Shown here in pieces: positions 52,493-61,798 of a stretch of DNA of 64,000 bases. The first letter of the stretch is position 1, and each line of letters begins with the position of its first letter. This stretch comes from Brenneria alni (lineage in GTDB: Bacteria; Pseudomonadota; Gammaproteobacteria; Enterobacterales; Enterobacteriaceae): assembly GCF_003666245.1 (NCBI RefSeq), contig NZ_MJLZ01000023.1:1-64000 (forward strand), in the 5' to 3' direction. The notes under the pieces were generated by a model. It was not told where the DNA came from, made no database searches, and saw nothing but the letters and a program-made list of their open reading frames with translations. The translations under genes were made by a program, and so were the position numbers.

Positions 52493-53818
52493 GTGCAGCA
52501 GGTAGTCCGAACTATCGCTCTGGCGTATAACAGTTTACCAAGACCCCACCGTGTCATGTTGGGGTCTCTTACCGTTGTCACATTGGCCGTTGCTGTTTGG
52601 CGGCCATTTGTTTATCCCCCCGTTAATGATGCCCCGGTGATAGTGAAAGATATCGCTCTGGAAGCCAGCCAGCAGTTGCGTGCGCTTACGCCAGAGGCCA
52701 GCGAACCTATCGATCAACCCACGCCGGATGATGAAATCCCGCAGGATGAGCTGGATGATAAAGTCGCTGATGATGGCGGTGTGCATGAATATGTGGTTTC
52801 AACCGGTGATACGTTAAGCAGCATTCTCACGCAGTACGGCATAGATATCGCGGAAGTCACCAAGCTTGCCGAGCAAAATCGGGCTTTGCGTAATCTTAAA
52901 ATTGGTCAGCAACTATCCTGGGTGTTGGGTGATAATGGTGAATTGCAGAATCTGACCTGGCAAATGTCCCGCCGGGAAACCCGGATTTATGAACGCGTCG
53001 GTTCCGATTTCAAAGAGCGGATCGAAATGTTGAAGGGGGAATGGCGCAATAGCGTGTTAAATGGTCGGCTGAACGGCAGTTTTGTCAGCAGCGCCAAAAA
53101 TGCAGGCTTAACCAATAGTGAAGTCAGTGCAGTAATCAAAGCGTTGCAATGGCAACTTGATTTTCGCAAGCTGCGTAAAGATGACACTTTCTCCGTGCTA
53201 ATGTCCCGTGAGATACTGGATGGCCGTAGCGAACAAAGCGAATTATTGGGTGTTCGCCTGAACACTGGCGGTAAGGATTATTTTGCGATCCGTGCCGAAG
53301 ACGGTAAATTTTATGATCGTGAAGGTTCCGGCTTGGCGCGTGGGTTTATGCGTTTTCCTACCATGAAACAGTTCCGTATCTCTTCTAACTTCAGTCCCCG
53401 CCGTCTTAATCCTGTTACTGGCCGTGTCGCGCCGCATAAAGGTGTTGATTTTGCCATGCCGGTGGGTTCTCCAGTGCTGGCAGTCGGTGATGGAGAAGTG
53501 ATAATTGCCAAACGCAGCGGTGCTGCGGGTAACTATATTGCGATACGACACGGTCGGCAGTATACCACGCGCTACATGCACCTGAATCGCATACTGGTAA
53601 AACCAGGTCAAAAGATTAAGCGTGGCGATCGCATTGCTTTATCGGGTAATACCGGGCGTTCTACTGGGCCGCATTTGCATTATGAGTTCTGGGTAAACCA
53701 ACAGGCGGTAAATCCCTTGACGGTCAAGCTGCCACGATCTGAAGGCCTGACAGGCAAAGAACGCCGCGATTATCTGGCGCAGGTGAAAGAGGTTGTTCCA
53801 CAGCTTCAGTTCGATTGA
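52493..53818 (+). CDS. mepM: Murein DD-endopeptidase MepM (YebA)
   Basis: MepM is an M23 zinc endopeptidase that cuts 4-3 cross-links so the sacculus can grow. The GTG start at 52493 (MQQVVRTIALAYN) follows GAGGAT and matches the E. coli N-terminus; the length is 441 (E. coli 440). One N-terminal membrane anchor (VMLGSLTVVTLAVAVW), a LysM-like domain (HEYVVSTGDTLSSILTQYGI) and the OapA/M23 domain with HKGVDFAM and GPHLHYEFW (zinc site) are seen. It begins 12 bp after znuA, so it may be read from the Zur-controlled promoter too. Confidence 0.96.
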   Translation: MQQVVRTIALAYNSLPRPHRVMLGSLTVVTLAVAVWRPFVYPPVNDAPVIVKDIALEASQQLRALTPEASEPIDQPTPDDEIPQDELDDKVADDGGVHEYVVSTGDTLSSILTQYGIDIAEVTKLAEQNRALRNLKIGQQLSWVLGDNGELQNLTWQMSRRETRIYERVGSDFKERIEMLKGEWRNSVLNGRLNGSFVSSAKNAGLTNSEVSAVIKALQWQLDFRKLRKDDTFSVLMSREILDGRSEQSELLGVRLNTGGKDYFAIRAEDGKFYDREGSGLARGFMRFPTMKQFRISSNFSPRRLNPVTGRVAPHKGVDFAMPVGSPVLAVGDGEVIIAKRSGAAGNYIAIRHGRQYTTRYMHLNRILVKPGQKIKRGDRIALSGNTGRSTGPHLHYEFWVNQQAVNPLTVKLPRSEGLTGKERRDYLAQVKEVVPQLQFD

Positions 53819-53839
53819 TTTTTGGGTAGTGTTTTTTCA

Positions 53840-53866
53840 GCCGGTAGCTTGCTGCCGGCGTTTTTA
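53840..53866 (+). terminator. Intrinsic terminator of mepM
   Basis: The stem GCCGGTAGC / GCTGCCGGC with one G-T pair and a 2-nt loop is followed by GTTTTT, 21 bp after the mepM stop. Confidence 0.85.
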
Positions 53867-53974
53867 TTTATAGGTTCCTGATATTATTGCTTTTTGGTGG
53901 ACTATGGCGACGATAATTGCAAAACGGCGGTTGGCAATTATTATTACCTCATAATTTATTTGAAGAGTTTACGC

Positions 53975-54946
53975 ATGGAAAAAGAGAAAAAAACGGGCGC
54001 TGAGTTTGTTCCTCAGTTCCAGCGAGCCTTTTATCATCCGCGATATTGGGGAACCTGGCTGGGTGTCGGGGCTATGGCCGTCGCTGCCTATATCCCTGCT
54101 CGTTTGAGAAATCCTTTCCTGGGGGGGCTAGGCCGCGTCGTTGGGCGGTTTTCCAAGGGTGCGCGTCGGCGTGCGCGTATTAATCTGCTGTACTGTATGC
54201 CGGAGTTAACGGAAGCCCAGCGTGAAACCATCATCGACAATATGTTCGCTACCGCACCGCAGGCAATGGTCATGATGGCGGATGTGGGGATCCGTGACCC
54301 TGAAAGTGTGGAAAAATATGTCCGCTGGCATGGTGAAGAGATACTGCATAAGTTAAAGGAGCAGCAGAGAAATGTGATTTTTTTGGTGCCACATGGCTGG
54401 GCCGTGGATATCCCAGCCATGCTAATGACCGCACGCGGGCAACGCATGGCTGCTTTGGTTCACAACCAGAAAAATGCGCTGATAGACTTTTGGTGGAATA
54501 CGCTGCGTCGTCGCTTTGGTGGCCGGATACATGCGCGTAATGATGGCATAAAGCCTTTCATCAGTTCTGTACGGCAAGGGTGTTGGGGATATTATCTTCC
54601 CGATCAGGATCATGGCGTGGAACACAGCGAGTTTGTGGATTTTTTTGCCACCTATAAGGCAACTTTACCCGCAATAGGCCGTTTGATGAAGGTGTGTAAT
54701 GCGGATATTGTTCCTCTATTCCCCGTGTATAACGCGAAAACCGGTTGTCTGGATGTGTTTATCCGTCCGCCGATGGATGATCTGACCAACGCTGACAATG
54801 AATATATTGCCCGCCGCATGAATGAGGAAGTTGAGATCCTGGTCAGACCCAATCCAGAGCAATATACCTGGATCTTGAAATTACTGAAAACCCGTAAACC
54901 GGGAGAAGTAGAGCCTTATTGCCGGGACGATCTTTACCGCAATTAG
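53975..54946 (+). CDS. lpxM: Lipid A biosynthesis myristoyltransferase LpxM (MsbB)
   Basis: LpxM adds the last secondary acyl chain, normally myristate, to lipid A at the inner membrane. The start is ATG 53975 (MEKEKKTGAEFVPQFQRAF), giving 323 residues, the E. coli length; a longer frame from 53894 is unsupported. The catalytic HX4D motif is HGWAVD (VPHGWAVDIPAMLM), with the conserved RRRFGGRIHARNDGIKP and YYLPDQDHGVEHSEFVDFFA. One N-terminal hydrophobic helix anchors it. Confidence 0.96.
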   Translation: MEKEKKTGAEFVPQFQRAFYHPRYWGTWLGVGAMAVAAYIPARLRNPFLGGLGRVVGRFSKGARRRARINLLYCMPELTEAQRETIIDNMFATAPQAMVMMADVGIRDPESVEKYVRWHGEEILHKLKEQQRNVIFLVPHGWAVDIPAMLMTARGQRMAALVHNQKNALIDFWWNTLRRRFGGRIHARNDGIKPFISSVRQGCWGYYLPDQDHGVEHSEFVDFFATYKATLPAIGRLMKVCNADIVPLFPVYNAKTGCLDVFIRPPMDDLTNADNEYIARRMNEEVEILVRPNPEQYTWILKLLKTRKPGEVEPYCRDDLYRN

Positions 54947-55061
54947 TATGTTCCAGCTTCACTCAGTACATTACGGGATGAGTAGCCGTTATGCAGACAC
55001 CATAAATACGCAGGGCGGATTTTTAACGTCACGCGGTGGCGACACGGAGAGATGGGGGAGT

Positions 55062-55098
55062 AAAAGAGCCGGACGATAGGGGCGAGTCGTCCGGCTTC
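55062..55098 (-). terminator. Intrinsic terminator of pykA
   Basis: The perfect stem AGCCGGACGA / TCGTCCGGCT (55067-55076 with 55087-55096) lies about 40 bp past the pykA stop, with TTTT following on the minus strand. Confidence 0.85.
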
Positions 55099-55136
55099 TT
55101 ATCTAAACGCGTTATAGCGCCAGCCTGTTTTGCCGA

Positions 55137-56579
55137 TTACTCCACCCGCAGTATACGGATTGTATTGGTGGTGCCAACCGTACCCATAACATCACCCTGA
55201 GTCACGATGACCAGATCTCCGGACATCAGGAACCCCTTATCGCGCAGCAGAATGACGGCATCATTGGCAGCGGCCACGCCATCGGTATAGCTGTCAAAAT
55301 GTACTGGCGTAACACCACGATAAAGTGCGGCCAGATTTAGTGTGCGTTCATGGCGCGACATGGCGAAAATGGGCAGACCGGAACTGATACGGGACATCAT
55401 CAGCGCGGTGCGTCCTGATTCTGTCATGGCAATCAGAGCGGTCACCCCTTTCAGATGGTTAGCGGCATACATTGAAGACATCGCGATTGATTCTTCAATA
55501 TTATCGAACTGCACATCAAGGCGGTGTTTGGAGACATTGATGCTGGGGATTTTTTCCGCCCCAAGACAAACTTTCGCCATTGCGGATACCGTTTCGGCCG
55601 GGTACTGTCCTGCTGCGGTTTCAGCAGAGAGCATAACCGCATCCGTACCATCCAGCACGGCATTTGCCACGTCCATCACTTCAGCCCGGGTTGGCATCGG
55701 ATTAGTGATCATCGATTCCATCATTTGCGTCGCGGTAATCACTGCACGATTAAGTTTACGCGCACGGCGAATGAGCTTTTTCTGAATGCCGACTAATTCA
55801 GGGTCGCCAATTTCGACGCCCAAATCACCCCGTGCAACCATCACGACGTCAGACGCCAGGATGATATCGTCCATCGCTTCATCGGAGCTAACTGCTTCTG
55901 CCCGCTCGACTTTAGAAACGATTTTTGCGTGGCAGCCCGCGTCGCGAGCAAGGCGTCGGGCATAATTCAGATCTTCGCCGGTGCGAGGGAAGGAAACAGC
56001 CAGATAATCAACATTGATTTTTGCGGCAATGATAATGTCTTCTTTATCTTTTTCCGTTAGCGCTTGTGCAGAAAGACCGCCGCCGAGCTTGTTAATCCCT
56101 TTGTTGTTAGATAGTGGACCGCCGACAGTGACTTCGGTGTAAACTTTCATGCCTTCAACCTGAAGGACTTTCAATTGTACACGGCCATCATCCAATAACA
56201 GAATGTCGCCAGGGATAACGTCACCAGGCAGGCCTTTATAATCAATACCGACTTTTTCTTTATCGCCTTCACCTTTGGACATATTTGCGTCCAACAGGAA
56301 TTTATCACCGATGTTCAGAAAAATTTTACCTTCCTTGAAGGTGGAAACTCGGATTTTTGGCCCCTGTAGATCACCAAGAATGGCAACATGGCGGCCTAAT
56401 TTTGCCGCAATTTCACGAACTTTATTGGCACGTAATTGATGGTCTTCTGCTGTGCCATGAGAAAAATTCAGGCGTACTACGTTAGCGCCTGCAGCAATAA
56501 TCTTTTCCAGATTATTGTCGCGATCCGTAGCTGGCCCCAGGGTTGTGACAATTTTGGTTCTTCTGAGCCGTCTGGACAT
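55137..56579 (-). CDS. pykA: Pyruvate kinase II
   Basis: PykA converts phosphoenolpyruvate and ADP to pyruvate and ATP; type II is AMP- and sugar-phosphate-activated. The 480 residues match E. coli PykA and the N-terminus [21 protein letters not shown] is the PykA form, not PykF. Active-site parts are [11 protein letters not shown] and [18 protein letters not shown] (the conserved signature), plus [12 protein letters not shown]. It sits next to hexR on the same strand with a 192-bp gap that holds a 17-bp inverted repeat (56636-56652). Confidence 0.97.
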   Translation of the reverse strand: MSRRLRRTKIVTTLGPATDRDNNLEKIIAAGANVVRLNFSHGTAEDHQLRANKVREIAAKLGRHVAILGDLQGPKIRVSTFKEGKIFLNIGDKFLLDANMSKGEGDKEKVGIDYKGLPGDVIPGDILLLDDGRVQLKVLQVEGMKVYTEVTVGGPLSNNKGINKLGGGLSAQALTEKDKEDIIIAAKINVDYLAVSFPRTGEDLNYARRLARDAGCHAKIVSKVERAEAVSSDEAMDDIILASDVVMVARGDLGVEIGDPELVGIQKKLIRRARKLNRAVITATQMMESMITNPMPTRAEVMDVANAVLDGTDAVMLSAETAAGQYPAETVSAMAKVCLGAEKIPSINVSKHRLDVQFDNIEESIAMSSMYAANHLKGVTALIAMTESGRTALMMSRISSGLPIFAMSRHERTLNLAALYRGVTPVHFDSYTDGVAAANDAVILLRDKGFLMSGDLVIVTQGDVMGTVGTTNTIRILRVE

Positions 56580-56771
56580 GTATAACTCCGTTGACTTGTG
56601 AAGCAGTAGTGTTGCGATTAATGTCGGATAACCATGTAAAGTGTAACTTTACGACGAAACTATTTCAGCCTCGTTACCCGAATTCCGTGTTGAGTCTAAT
56701 TTGTTGTTATTATATCTCTTATTTCAATTAGTTATAACAAAATAAAAACAAAACACTTTAAGTATTAAAAA

Positions 56772-57641
56772 TCAACTAAGAGGGTTAATAAAACCTTCTT
56801 CTTTATCAAAGCGCGATTCTCGTAATGCTTCCTTGACTCGCTTCAAGTTATCTCTGAATTTTGCACCACGGCGTAGTGTGAAACCGGTAGCCAGCACGTC
56901 AATAAGGGTGAGTTGCGCCGTACGGGATACCATCGGCATGTAAACATCCGTATCTTCCGGGACATCAACACGCAGTGTGAGGGATGCTTCACGCGCCAGA
57001 GGCGTTCCATCGGAAGTGATGGCGATCACTGTAGCGTCATTCTCACGGGCCAAACGTGCCATCTCAACCAGACTTTTCGTCCTTCCGGTGTGTGAAATAA
57101 GCACGACAACGTCCCCCTCGCTGGAGTTCATACAGCTCATCCGTTGCATCACAATGTCGTCAAAGTACACAACGGGAATATTAAAACGAAAGAACTTGTT
57201 CATGGCATCATGCGCTACCGCCGACGATGCGCCAAAACCAAAGAAGGAGATCTTTTTCGCCTGCGTCAGCAAATCCACCGCCCGGTTAATCGCAGCAATA
57301 TCCAGACAGGATTTCACATGTTCCAGCCCGGCCATCGTAGATTCAAAGATTTTGCTGGTATAGGAATCAACACTATCATCTTCTTCTACGTTGCGATTCA
57401 CATAAGGTGTTCCATTCGCCAGACTTTGCGCCAGATGTAGTTTAAAATCAGGAAACCCTTTCGTTTCAAGACGACGGCAGAAACGGTTGACTGTGGGTTC
57501 ACTAACGACAGCCATCCTGGCCAGGGTTGCAATACTTGAATGGATTGCCGTTTGCGGAGCGCTCAGGATCACTTCAGCGACCTTTCTTTCCGATTTACTC
57601 AGAAGCTCCAGGTGACTCTGAATTTTTTCCAATATATTCAT
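56772..57641 (-). CDS. hexR: Transcription regulator HexR (RpiR family)
   Basis: HexR is a repressor/activator of central carbon genes that releases DNA on binding KDPG. The start is ATG 57641 (MNILEKIQSHLELLSKSERK), giving 289 residues as in E. coli; a frame to 57692 lacks support. An N-terminal HTH of the RpiR type (IATLARMAVVSEPTVNRFCRRL) is followed by the SIS sugar-phosphate domain (ISFFGFGASSAVAHDA, VVVLISHTGRTKSLVEMA). It is divergent from zwf, whose HexR site lies at 57964. Confidence 0.96.
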   Translation of the reverse strand: MNILEKIQSHLELLSKSERKVAEVILSAPQTAIHSSIATLARMAVVSEPTVNRFCRRLETKGFPDFKLHLAQSLANGTPYVNRNVEEDDSVDSYTSKIFESTMAGLEHVKSCLDIAAINRAVDLLTQAKKISFFGFGASSAVAHDAMNKFFRFNIPVVYFDDIVMQRMSCMNSSEGDVVVLISHTGRTKSLVEMARLARENDATVIAITSDGTPLAREASLTLRVDVPEDTDVYMPMVSRTAQLTLIDVLATGFTLRRGAKFRDNLKRVKEALRESRFDKEEGFINPLS

Positions 57642-57963
57642 ATGACAAGGGCCATGTAAGTTTTCCCCGATTTCAACTAAAGGAGCAGCCAATGTGAATT
57701 TCGTGAAAATATACTACGCCCCTGTGAAGGTTTGCAGAGGGCAAAACGTGAAGTTGCACTCTTTTTTTATCAGAACATGACATGTGTCTAACTTTCAGAA
57801 AAGTAATTTGTTGTCAGAAACGGTGGAAAATTTCTCTTTCAGGCGCAGGCCTCATGCGCTTTAGTCATGGTAAAAAAGTTTTTTGTAACTCTCAGTCAGC
57901 TTATATAGAGTCTTGAGTTTTTGGACGGGTTTACTGGCTAGAATCAAAAAGAGTACATTATTG

Positions 57964-57980
57964 CTGTAATAAAATTACAG
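57964..57980 (+). promoter_or_regulatory. HexR operator upstream of zwf
   Basis: CTGTAATAAAATTACAG is a 17-bp near-perfect palindrome that contains the published HexR consensus type TGTAAT-N3-ATTACA exactly. It lies 23 bp before the zwf start and downstream of a TAGAAT -10-like element (57939-57944), so binding would block transcription. The rest of the 362-bp hexR-zwf spacer is AT-rich with no other clear feature. Confidence 0.92.
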
Positions 57981-58003
57981 CATCCTGCAACGAGGAGATG
58001 AAC

Positions 58004-59479
58004 ATGGCGGTAACTTCAACAGCCCAGGCGTGCGATCTGGTTATTTTCGGCGCGAAGGGCGATTTGGCGCGCCGTAAATTGCTGCCTTCCCTATACCAGT
58101 TAGAAAAAGCAGGTCACATCCATCCAGATACCCGGATCATTGGCGTAGGCCGAGCCGAATGGGATAAAGCAGAATATACCCGCATAATTCGCGATGCGCT
58201 GGATACTTTCATGAAAGAGCCGATTGACGAGGCATTGTGGAAAACATTAAGCGCTCGTCTGGAGTTCTGCAACCTTGATGTCGACGATACGAAAGGTTTT
58301 AGCAAATTGGGAAAAATGCTTGACCAGAAAAATCGCACCACCATTAACTATTTTGCTATGCCGCCCAACACGTTCGGGGCTATTTGCCGGGGATTAGGCA
58401 CCGCAGGGCTAAATAAAGAGCCGTCTCGCGTGGTGATGGAAAAACCATTGGGAACGGATTTGGCATCCTCTTGTGTCATTAATGATCAGGTCGCTGAGTA
58501 TTTTAACGAGTGTCAGGTTTATCGTATTGACCATTATTTAGGTAAAGAGACCGTGCTGAACCTGCTGGCACTGCGTTTTGCTAACTCGTTATTCTCGGCT
58601 AACTGGGACAATCGTACCATTGATCATGTACAGATCACGGTTGCTGAAGAAGTGGGGATCGAGGGGCGCTGGGGTTATTTTGATAAAGCCGGACAGATGC
58701 GCGATATGATCCAAAACCATCTGTTGCAGATTCTGACCATGATTGCCATGTCGCCGCCTTCTGATCTGACTACCGATCGCATCCGTGATGAAAAAGTGAA
58801 AGTATTGCGTTCATTACGCCGCATCGATCGCACCAACGTGCATGAAACAACCGTGCGGGGCCAATATACGGCAGGGTTTGTTCAAGGCAAAAAAGTCCCC
58901 GGCTATCTGGAAGAAGAGGGCGCGAATAAGAGCAGCGGTACGGAAACCTTTGTCGCGATTCGTGTTGATATTGATGACTGGCGCTGGTCGGGTGTGCCTT
59001 TTTACCTGCGAACGGGGAAACGCCTGCCAACAAAATGCTCCGAAGTCGTTGTGTATTTTAAAAACCCAGCGCTGAACCTGTTCAGCGACTCCTATCAGCA
59101 ACTACCGCAAAACAAGCTGATTATTCGCTTGCAGCCGGATGAGGGGATTGAAATTCAGATCCTGAATAAAATTCCTGGCCTGGAGCACAAACACCGTTTG
59201 CAGACGGTGAAGCTGGATCTGAGTTTCTCTGAAACCTTTAATCAGCAGCACCTGGCAGATGCCTATGAACGCCTGTTGCTGGAAAGTATGCGCGGTATTC
59301 AGGCTCTGTTTGTCCGCCGTGATGAAGTTGAGGAAGCATGGAAGTGGGTTGATTCAATTATGGATGCATGGTCGATGGATAACGATGCGCCGAAGCCTTA
59401 TCAGGCGGGTAGCTGGGGGCCGGTGGCATCGGTTGCGATGATTACTCGCGATGGCCGTTCCTGGAATGAATTTGAATAA
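58004..59479 (+). CDS. zwf: Glucose-6-phosphate 1-dehydrogenase
   Basis: Zwf oxidises glucose-6-phosphate to 6-phosphogluconolactone with NADP, the entry to the pentose phosphate and Entner-Doudoroff routes. The start is ATG 58004 ([20 protein letters not shown]), six bases after GAGGAG; the ATG at 57998 abuts that site and is less likely. The coenzyme loop is [10 protein letters not shown] and the substrate/active-site block [13 protein letters not shown]. The 491 residues equal E. coli. In E. coli edd follows; here eda comes next. Confidence 0.97.
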   Translation: MAVTSTAQACDLVIFGAKGDLARRKLLPSLYQLEKAGHIHPDTRIIGVGRAEWDKAEYTRIIRDALDTFMKEPIDEALWKTLSARLEFCNLDVDDTKGFSKLGKMLDQKNRTTINYFAMPPNTFGAICRGLGTAGLNKEPSRVVMEKPLGTDLASSCVINDQVAEYFNECQVYRIDHYLGKETVLNLLALRFANSLFSANWDNRTIDHVQITVAEEVGIEGRWGYFDKAGQMRDMIQNHLLQILTMIAMSPPSDLTTDRIRDEKVKVLRSLRRIDRTNVHETTVRGQYTAGFVQGKKVPGYLEEEGANKSSGTETFVAIRVDIDDWRWSGVPFYLRTGKRLPTKCSEVVVYFKNPALNLFSDSYQQLPQNKLIIRLQPDEGIEIQILNKIPGLEHKHRLQTVKLDLSFSETFNQQHLADAYERLLLESMRGIQALFVRRDEVEEAWKWVDSIMDAWSMDNDAPKPYQAGSWGPVASVAMITRDGRSWNEFE

Positions 59480-59489
59480 CTGATGTGAC

Positions 59490-59515
59490 AAATCTGCTTG
59501 GAATAGAGCAGATTT
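59490..59515 (+). terminator. Hairpin after zwf
   Basis: The perfect 9-bp stem AAATCTGCT / AGCAGATTT with an 8-nt loop lies 11 bp after the zwf stop. The T residues are part of the stem only, so it is a partial terminator at best. Confidence 0.5.
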
Positions 59516-59697
59516 GAACGCTGCGTGCAGCAGCCCCAAGAGGCTGAACACCGTCAACCAGAAAGACGAAGAGGACTTGTATTCAATGCAATGGATGGCT
59601 AACGGTGCGGTCGGACGTCTGTAGCTAATGCAGACCCTGTGGCAGGGTGCGCTATATCATTAATGATGCCCACGGGCATGCCTGGAGACAACTCTTG

Positions 59698-60339
59698 ATG
59701 AAAAACTGGAAAACGAGCGCGGAACAGATTTTGACAGCGGGTCCCGTTGTTCCTGTTATTGTTGTGAATAAGCTGGAACATGCGATACCGATGGCAAAAG
59801 CATTGGTCGCAGGCGGCGTTCGCGTTCTGGAACTCACATTGCGTACCGACTGTGCCGTAGACGCTATTCGCGCCATTGCTAAAGAAGTGCCTGAAGCGAT
59901 TGTCGGTGCGGGTACGGTGACTAATCCTCAGCAACTGGCCGACGTGACTGAAGCTGGTGCGCAATTTGCCATCAGCCCAGGGCTGACGGAGCCTTTGCTA
60001 AAAGCAGCAACAGAAAGCGGCATCCCGTTAATTCCGGGTATCAGCACCGTATCTGAACTGATGCTGGGTATGGATTATGGTTTGCGCGAGTTTAAATTCT
60101 TCCCGGCAGAAGCCAATGGGGGCGTTAAGGCGTTACAGGCGATTGCGGGGCCGTTTGCACAAATTCGTTTCTGTCCGACCGGGGGAATTACGCCGAACAA
60201 CTACCGTGATTACCTTGCACTGAAAAGTGTACTCTGTGTCGGTGGTACCTGGCTGGTGCCGAACGATGCGCTGGAAAGCGGTGACTATGCGCGTATCACT
60301 GAACTGGCACGAGAGGCGGTTGCGGGGGCGAAAGCGTAA
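59698..60339 (+). CDS. eda: KHG/KDPG aldolase
   Basis: Eda cleaves 2-keto-3-deoxy-6-phosphogluconate to pyruvate and glyceraldehyde-3-phosphate. It serves the Entner-Doudoroff path and hexuronate breakdown. The start is ATG 59698 ([20 protein letters not shown]), giving 213 residues as in E. coli; an upstream ATG at 59647 adds 17 unrelated residues. The Schiff-base lysine is in [11 protein letters not shown] (around residue 133), the base Glu in VLELTLRT. edd, which usually precedes it, is absent here. Its promoter was not found. Confidence 0.96.
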   Translation: MKNWKTSAEQILTAGPVVPVIVVNKLEHAIPMAKALVAGGVRVLELTLRTDCAVDAIRAIAKEVPEAIVGAGTVTNPQQLADVTEAGAQFAISPGLTEPLLKAATESGIPLIPGISTVSELMLGMDYGLREFKFFPAEANGGVKALQAIAGPFAQIRFCPTGGITPNNYRDYLALKSVLCVGGTWLVPNDALESGDYARITELAREAVAGAKA

Positions 60340-60361
60340 TAAGCCGGTCGTTGTATCGTTC

Positions 60362-60392
60362 AAGCCATCCATTACTCATGGATGGCTTTTTT
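60362..60392 (+). terminator. Intrinsic terminator of eda
   Basis: The perfect 11-bp stem AAGCCATCCAT / ATGGATGGCTT with a 5-nt loop is followed by a run of T, 23 bp after the eda stop. Confidence 0.93.
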
Positions 60393-60437
60393 ATGGCGGG
60401 CTGTTGCTTGACGGCGGTTTTATGATCTCAATGATGC

Positions 60438-61616
60438 TTAACCACAGACCTTCACTGCTGAAGCGGTTTTTTTCGCCAGAATGACGGCCTCGCCTGTGCT
60501 CTTCGCAGTTGCCAGCGCAACGCCCATACGGCGTTTACCACTGATTTCCGGTTTGCCAAACAGACGGATCTGCGTGTAGGGATGCAATGCGGTCTCCAGT
60601 GCCTGATAGCGAACATTCTGGCTATCCATCTCGGGCAGTATAACTGCTGAAGCAGCGGCGCCGTACTGACGAATGGCGCCGATGGGTAATCCCAGAAATG
60701 CGCGCACATGCAACGCAAACTCTGACAGATCCTGAGAGATCATCGTCACCATGCCGGTATCATGCGGGCGTGGTGAGACTTCGCTGAAAATAACCTCGTC
60801 GCCACAGACAAACAGTTCAACACCAAACAGCCCAAAGCCACCCAGCGCTTTCACCACGTCGCTGGCAATTTTTTGTGCCCGATCTTGCGCCAGGGAACTC
60901 ATTTGTTGTGGTTGCCAGGATTCTCGGTAATCCCCATCTTCCTGACGGTGACCGATTGGCGCGCAGAAGTGAATACCATCTACCGCATGGATCGTCAGCA
61001 GGGTAATTTCGAAATCAAAATTGACCAATCCCTCGACAATAACCCGCCCACCGCCAGCGCGACCGCCTTGCTGCGCATATTGCCAGGCGTTATCCAACTG
61101 CTGAGGTTCGCGGATCAGACTTTGTCCTTTGCCGGATGAGCTCATCACCGGTTTAACGATACAGGGGTAACCAATTTCAGCAACGGCCTGCTGAAAACTT
61201 GTTTCACTGTCGGCAAAGCGATAGCTTGAAGTAGGTACTGCCAGCGTTTCGGCAGCCAGCCGTCGTATTCCTTCACGATTCATGGTCAGGCGGGTTGCCT
61301 GCGCGCAAGGCACCACATGATGTCCTTGCTGTTCAAGCGTCACCAGCATGTCGGTGGCGATCGCTTCAATCTCAGGCACGATGTAATCAGGACGTTCAGC
61401 TTCAACCAACGCTTTTAATGCTTCTCCGTCCAGCATGTTAATGACATGGCTTCGATGGGCAATCTGCATGGCCGGTGCATCAGCATAGCGATCGACCGCG
61501 ATGACCTCGATACCTAACCGTTGACACTCAATCGCAACTTCTTTGCCTAACTCACCGGAGCCTAGCAGCATCACGCGTGTGGCACCGGTTCGCAGGGCCG
61601 TTCCAATCGTTAACAT
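60438..61616 (-). CDS. purT: Formate-dependent GAR transformylase PurT
   Basis: PurT is the ATP-dependent, formate-using glycinamide ribonucleotide transformylase (purine synthesis), an ATP-grasp enzyme. The start is ATG 61616 ([26 protein letters not shown]), giving 392 residues as in E. coli; a frame to 61745 overlaps the ptrB upstream region. Conserved blocks are [69 protein letters not shown] PurR-type operator lies upstream. Confidence 0.97.
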   Translation of the reverse strand: MLTIGTALRTGATRVMLLGSGELGKEVAIECQRLGIEVIAVDRYADAPAMQIAHRSHVINMLDGEALKALVEAERPDYIVPEIEAIATDMLVTLEQQGHHVVPCAQATRLTMNREGIRRLAAETLAVPTSSYRFADSETSFQQAVAEIGYPCIVKPVMSSSGKGQSLIREPQQLDNAWQYAQQGGRAGGGRVIVEGLVNFDFEITLLTIHAVDGIHFCAPIGHRQEDGDYRESWQPQQMSSLAQDRAQKIASDVVKALGGFGLFGVELFVCGDEVIFSEVSPRPHDTGMVTMISQDLSEFALHVRAFLGLPIGAIRQYGAAASAVILPEMDSQNVRYQALETALHPYTQIRLFGKPEISGKRRMGVALATAKSTGEAVILAKKTASAVKVCG

Positions 61617-61659
61617 AACGTTATACCTGGTCTGATTGTGAAAAATGGCCGCAGTATAA

Positions 61660-61675
61660 ACGAAAACGTTTGCGC
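61660..61675 (-). promoter_or_regulatory. PurR operator upstream of purT
   Basis: The plus strand reads ACGAAAACGTTTGCGC, 14 of 16 matches to the PurR consensus, 44 bp before the purT start and in the divergent spacer with ptrB. purT is a PurR target in E. coli. Confidence 0.85.
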
Positions 61676-61798
61676 CCGCATCTTGCACTAATTTTTGCGA
61701 ACTTCCTCGACGAAACAGAGACAAGCACATGCTGTTACTTGGCATCAGCGGGGAATCGTGCCACTCTTTTTATTCCAGAAAAAAGGAATCAGAATGCC

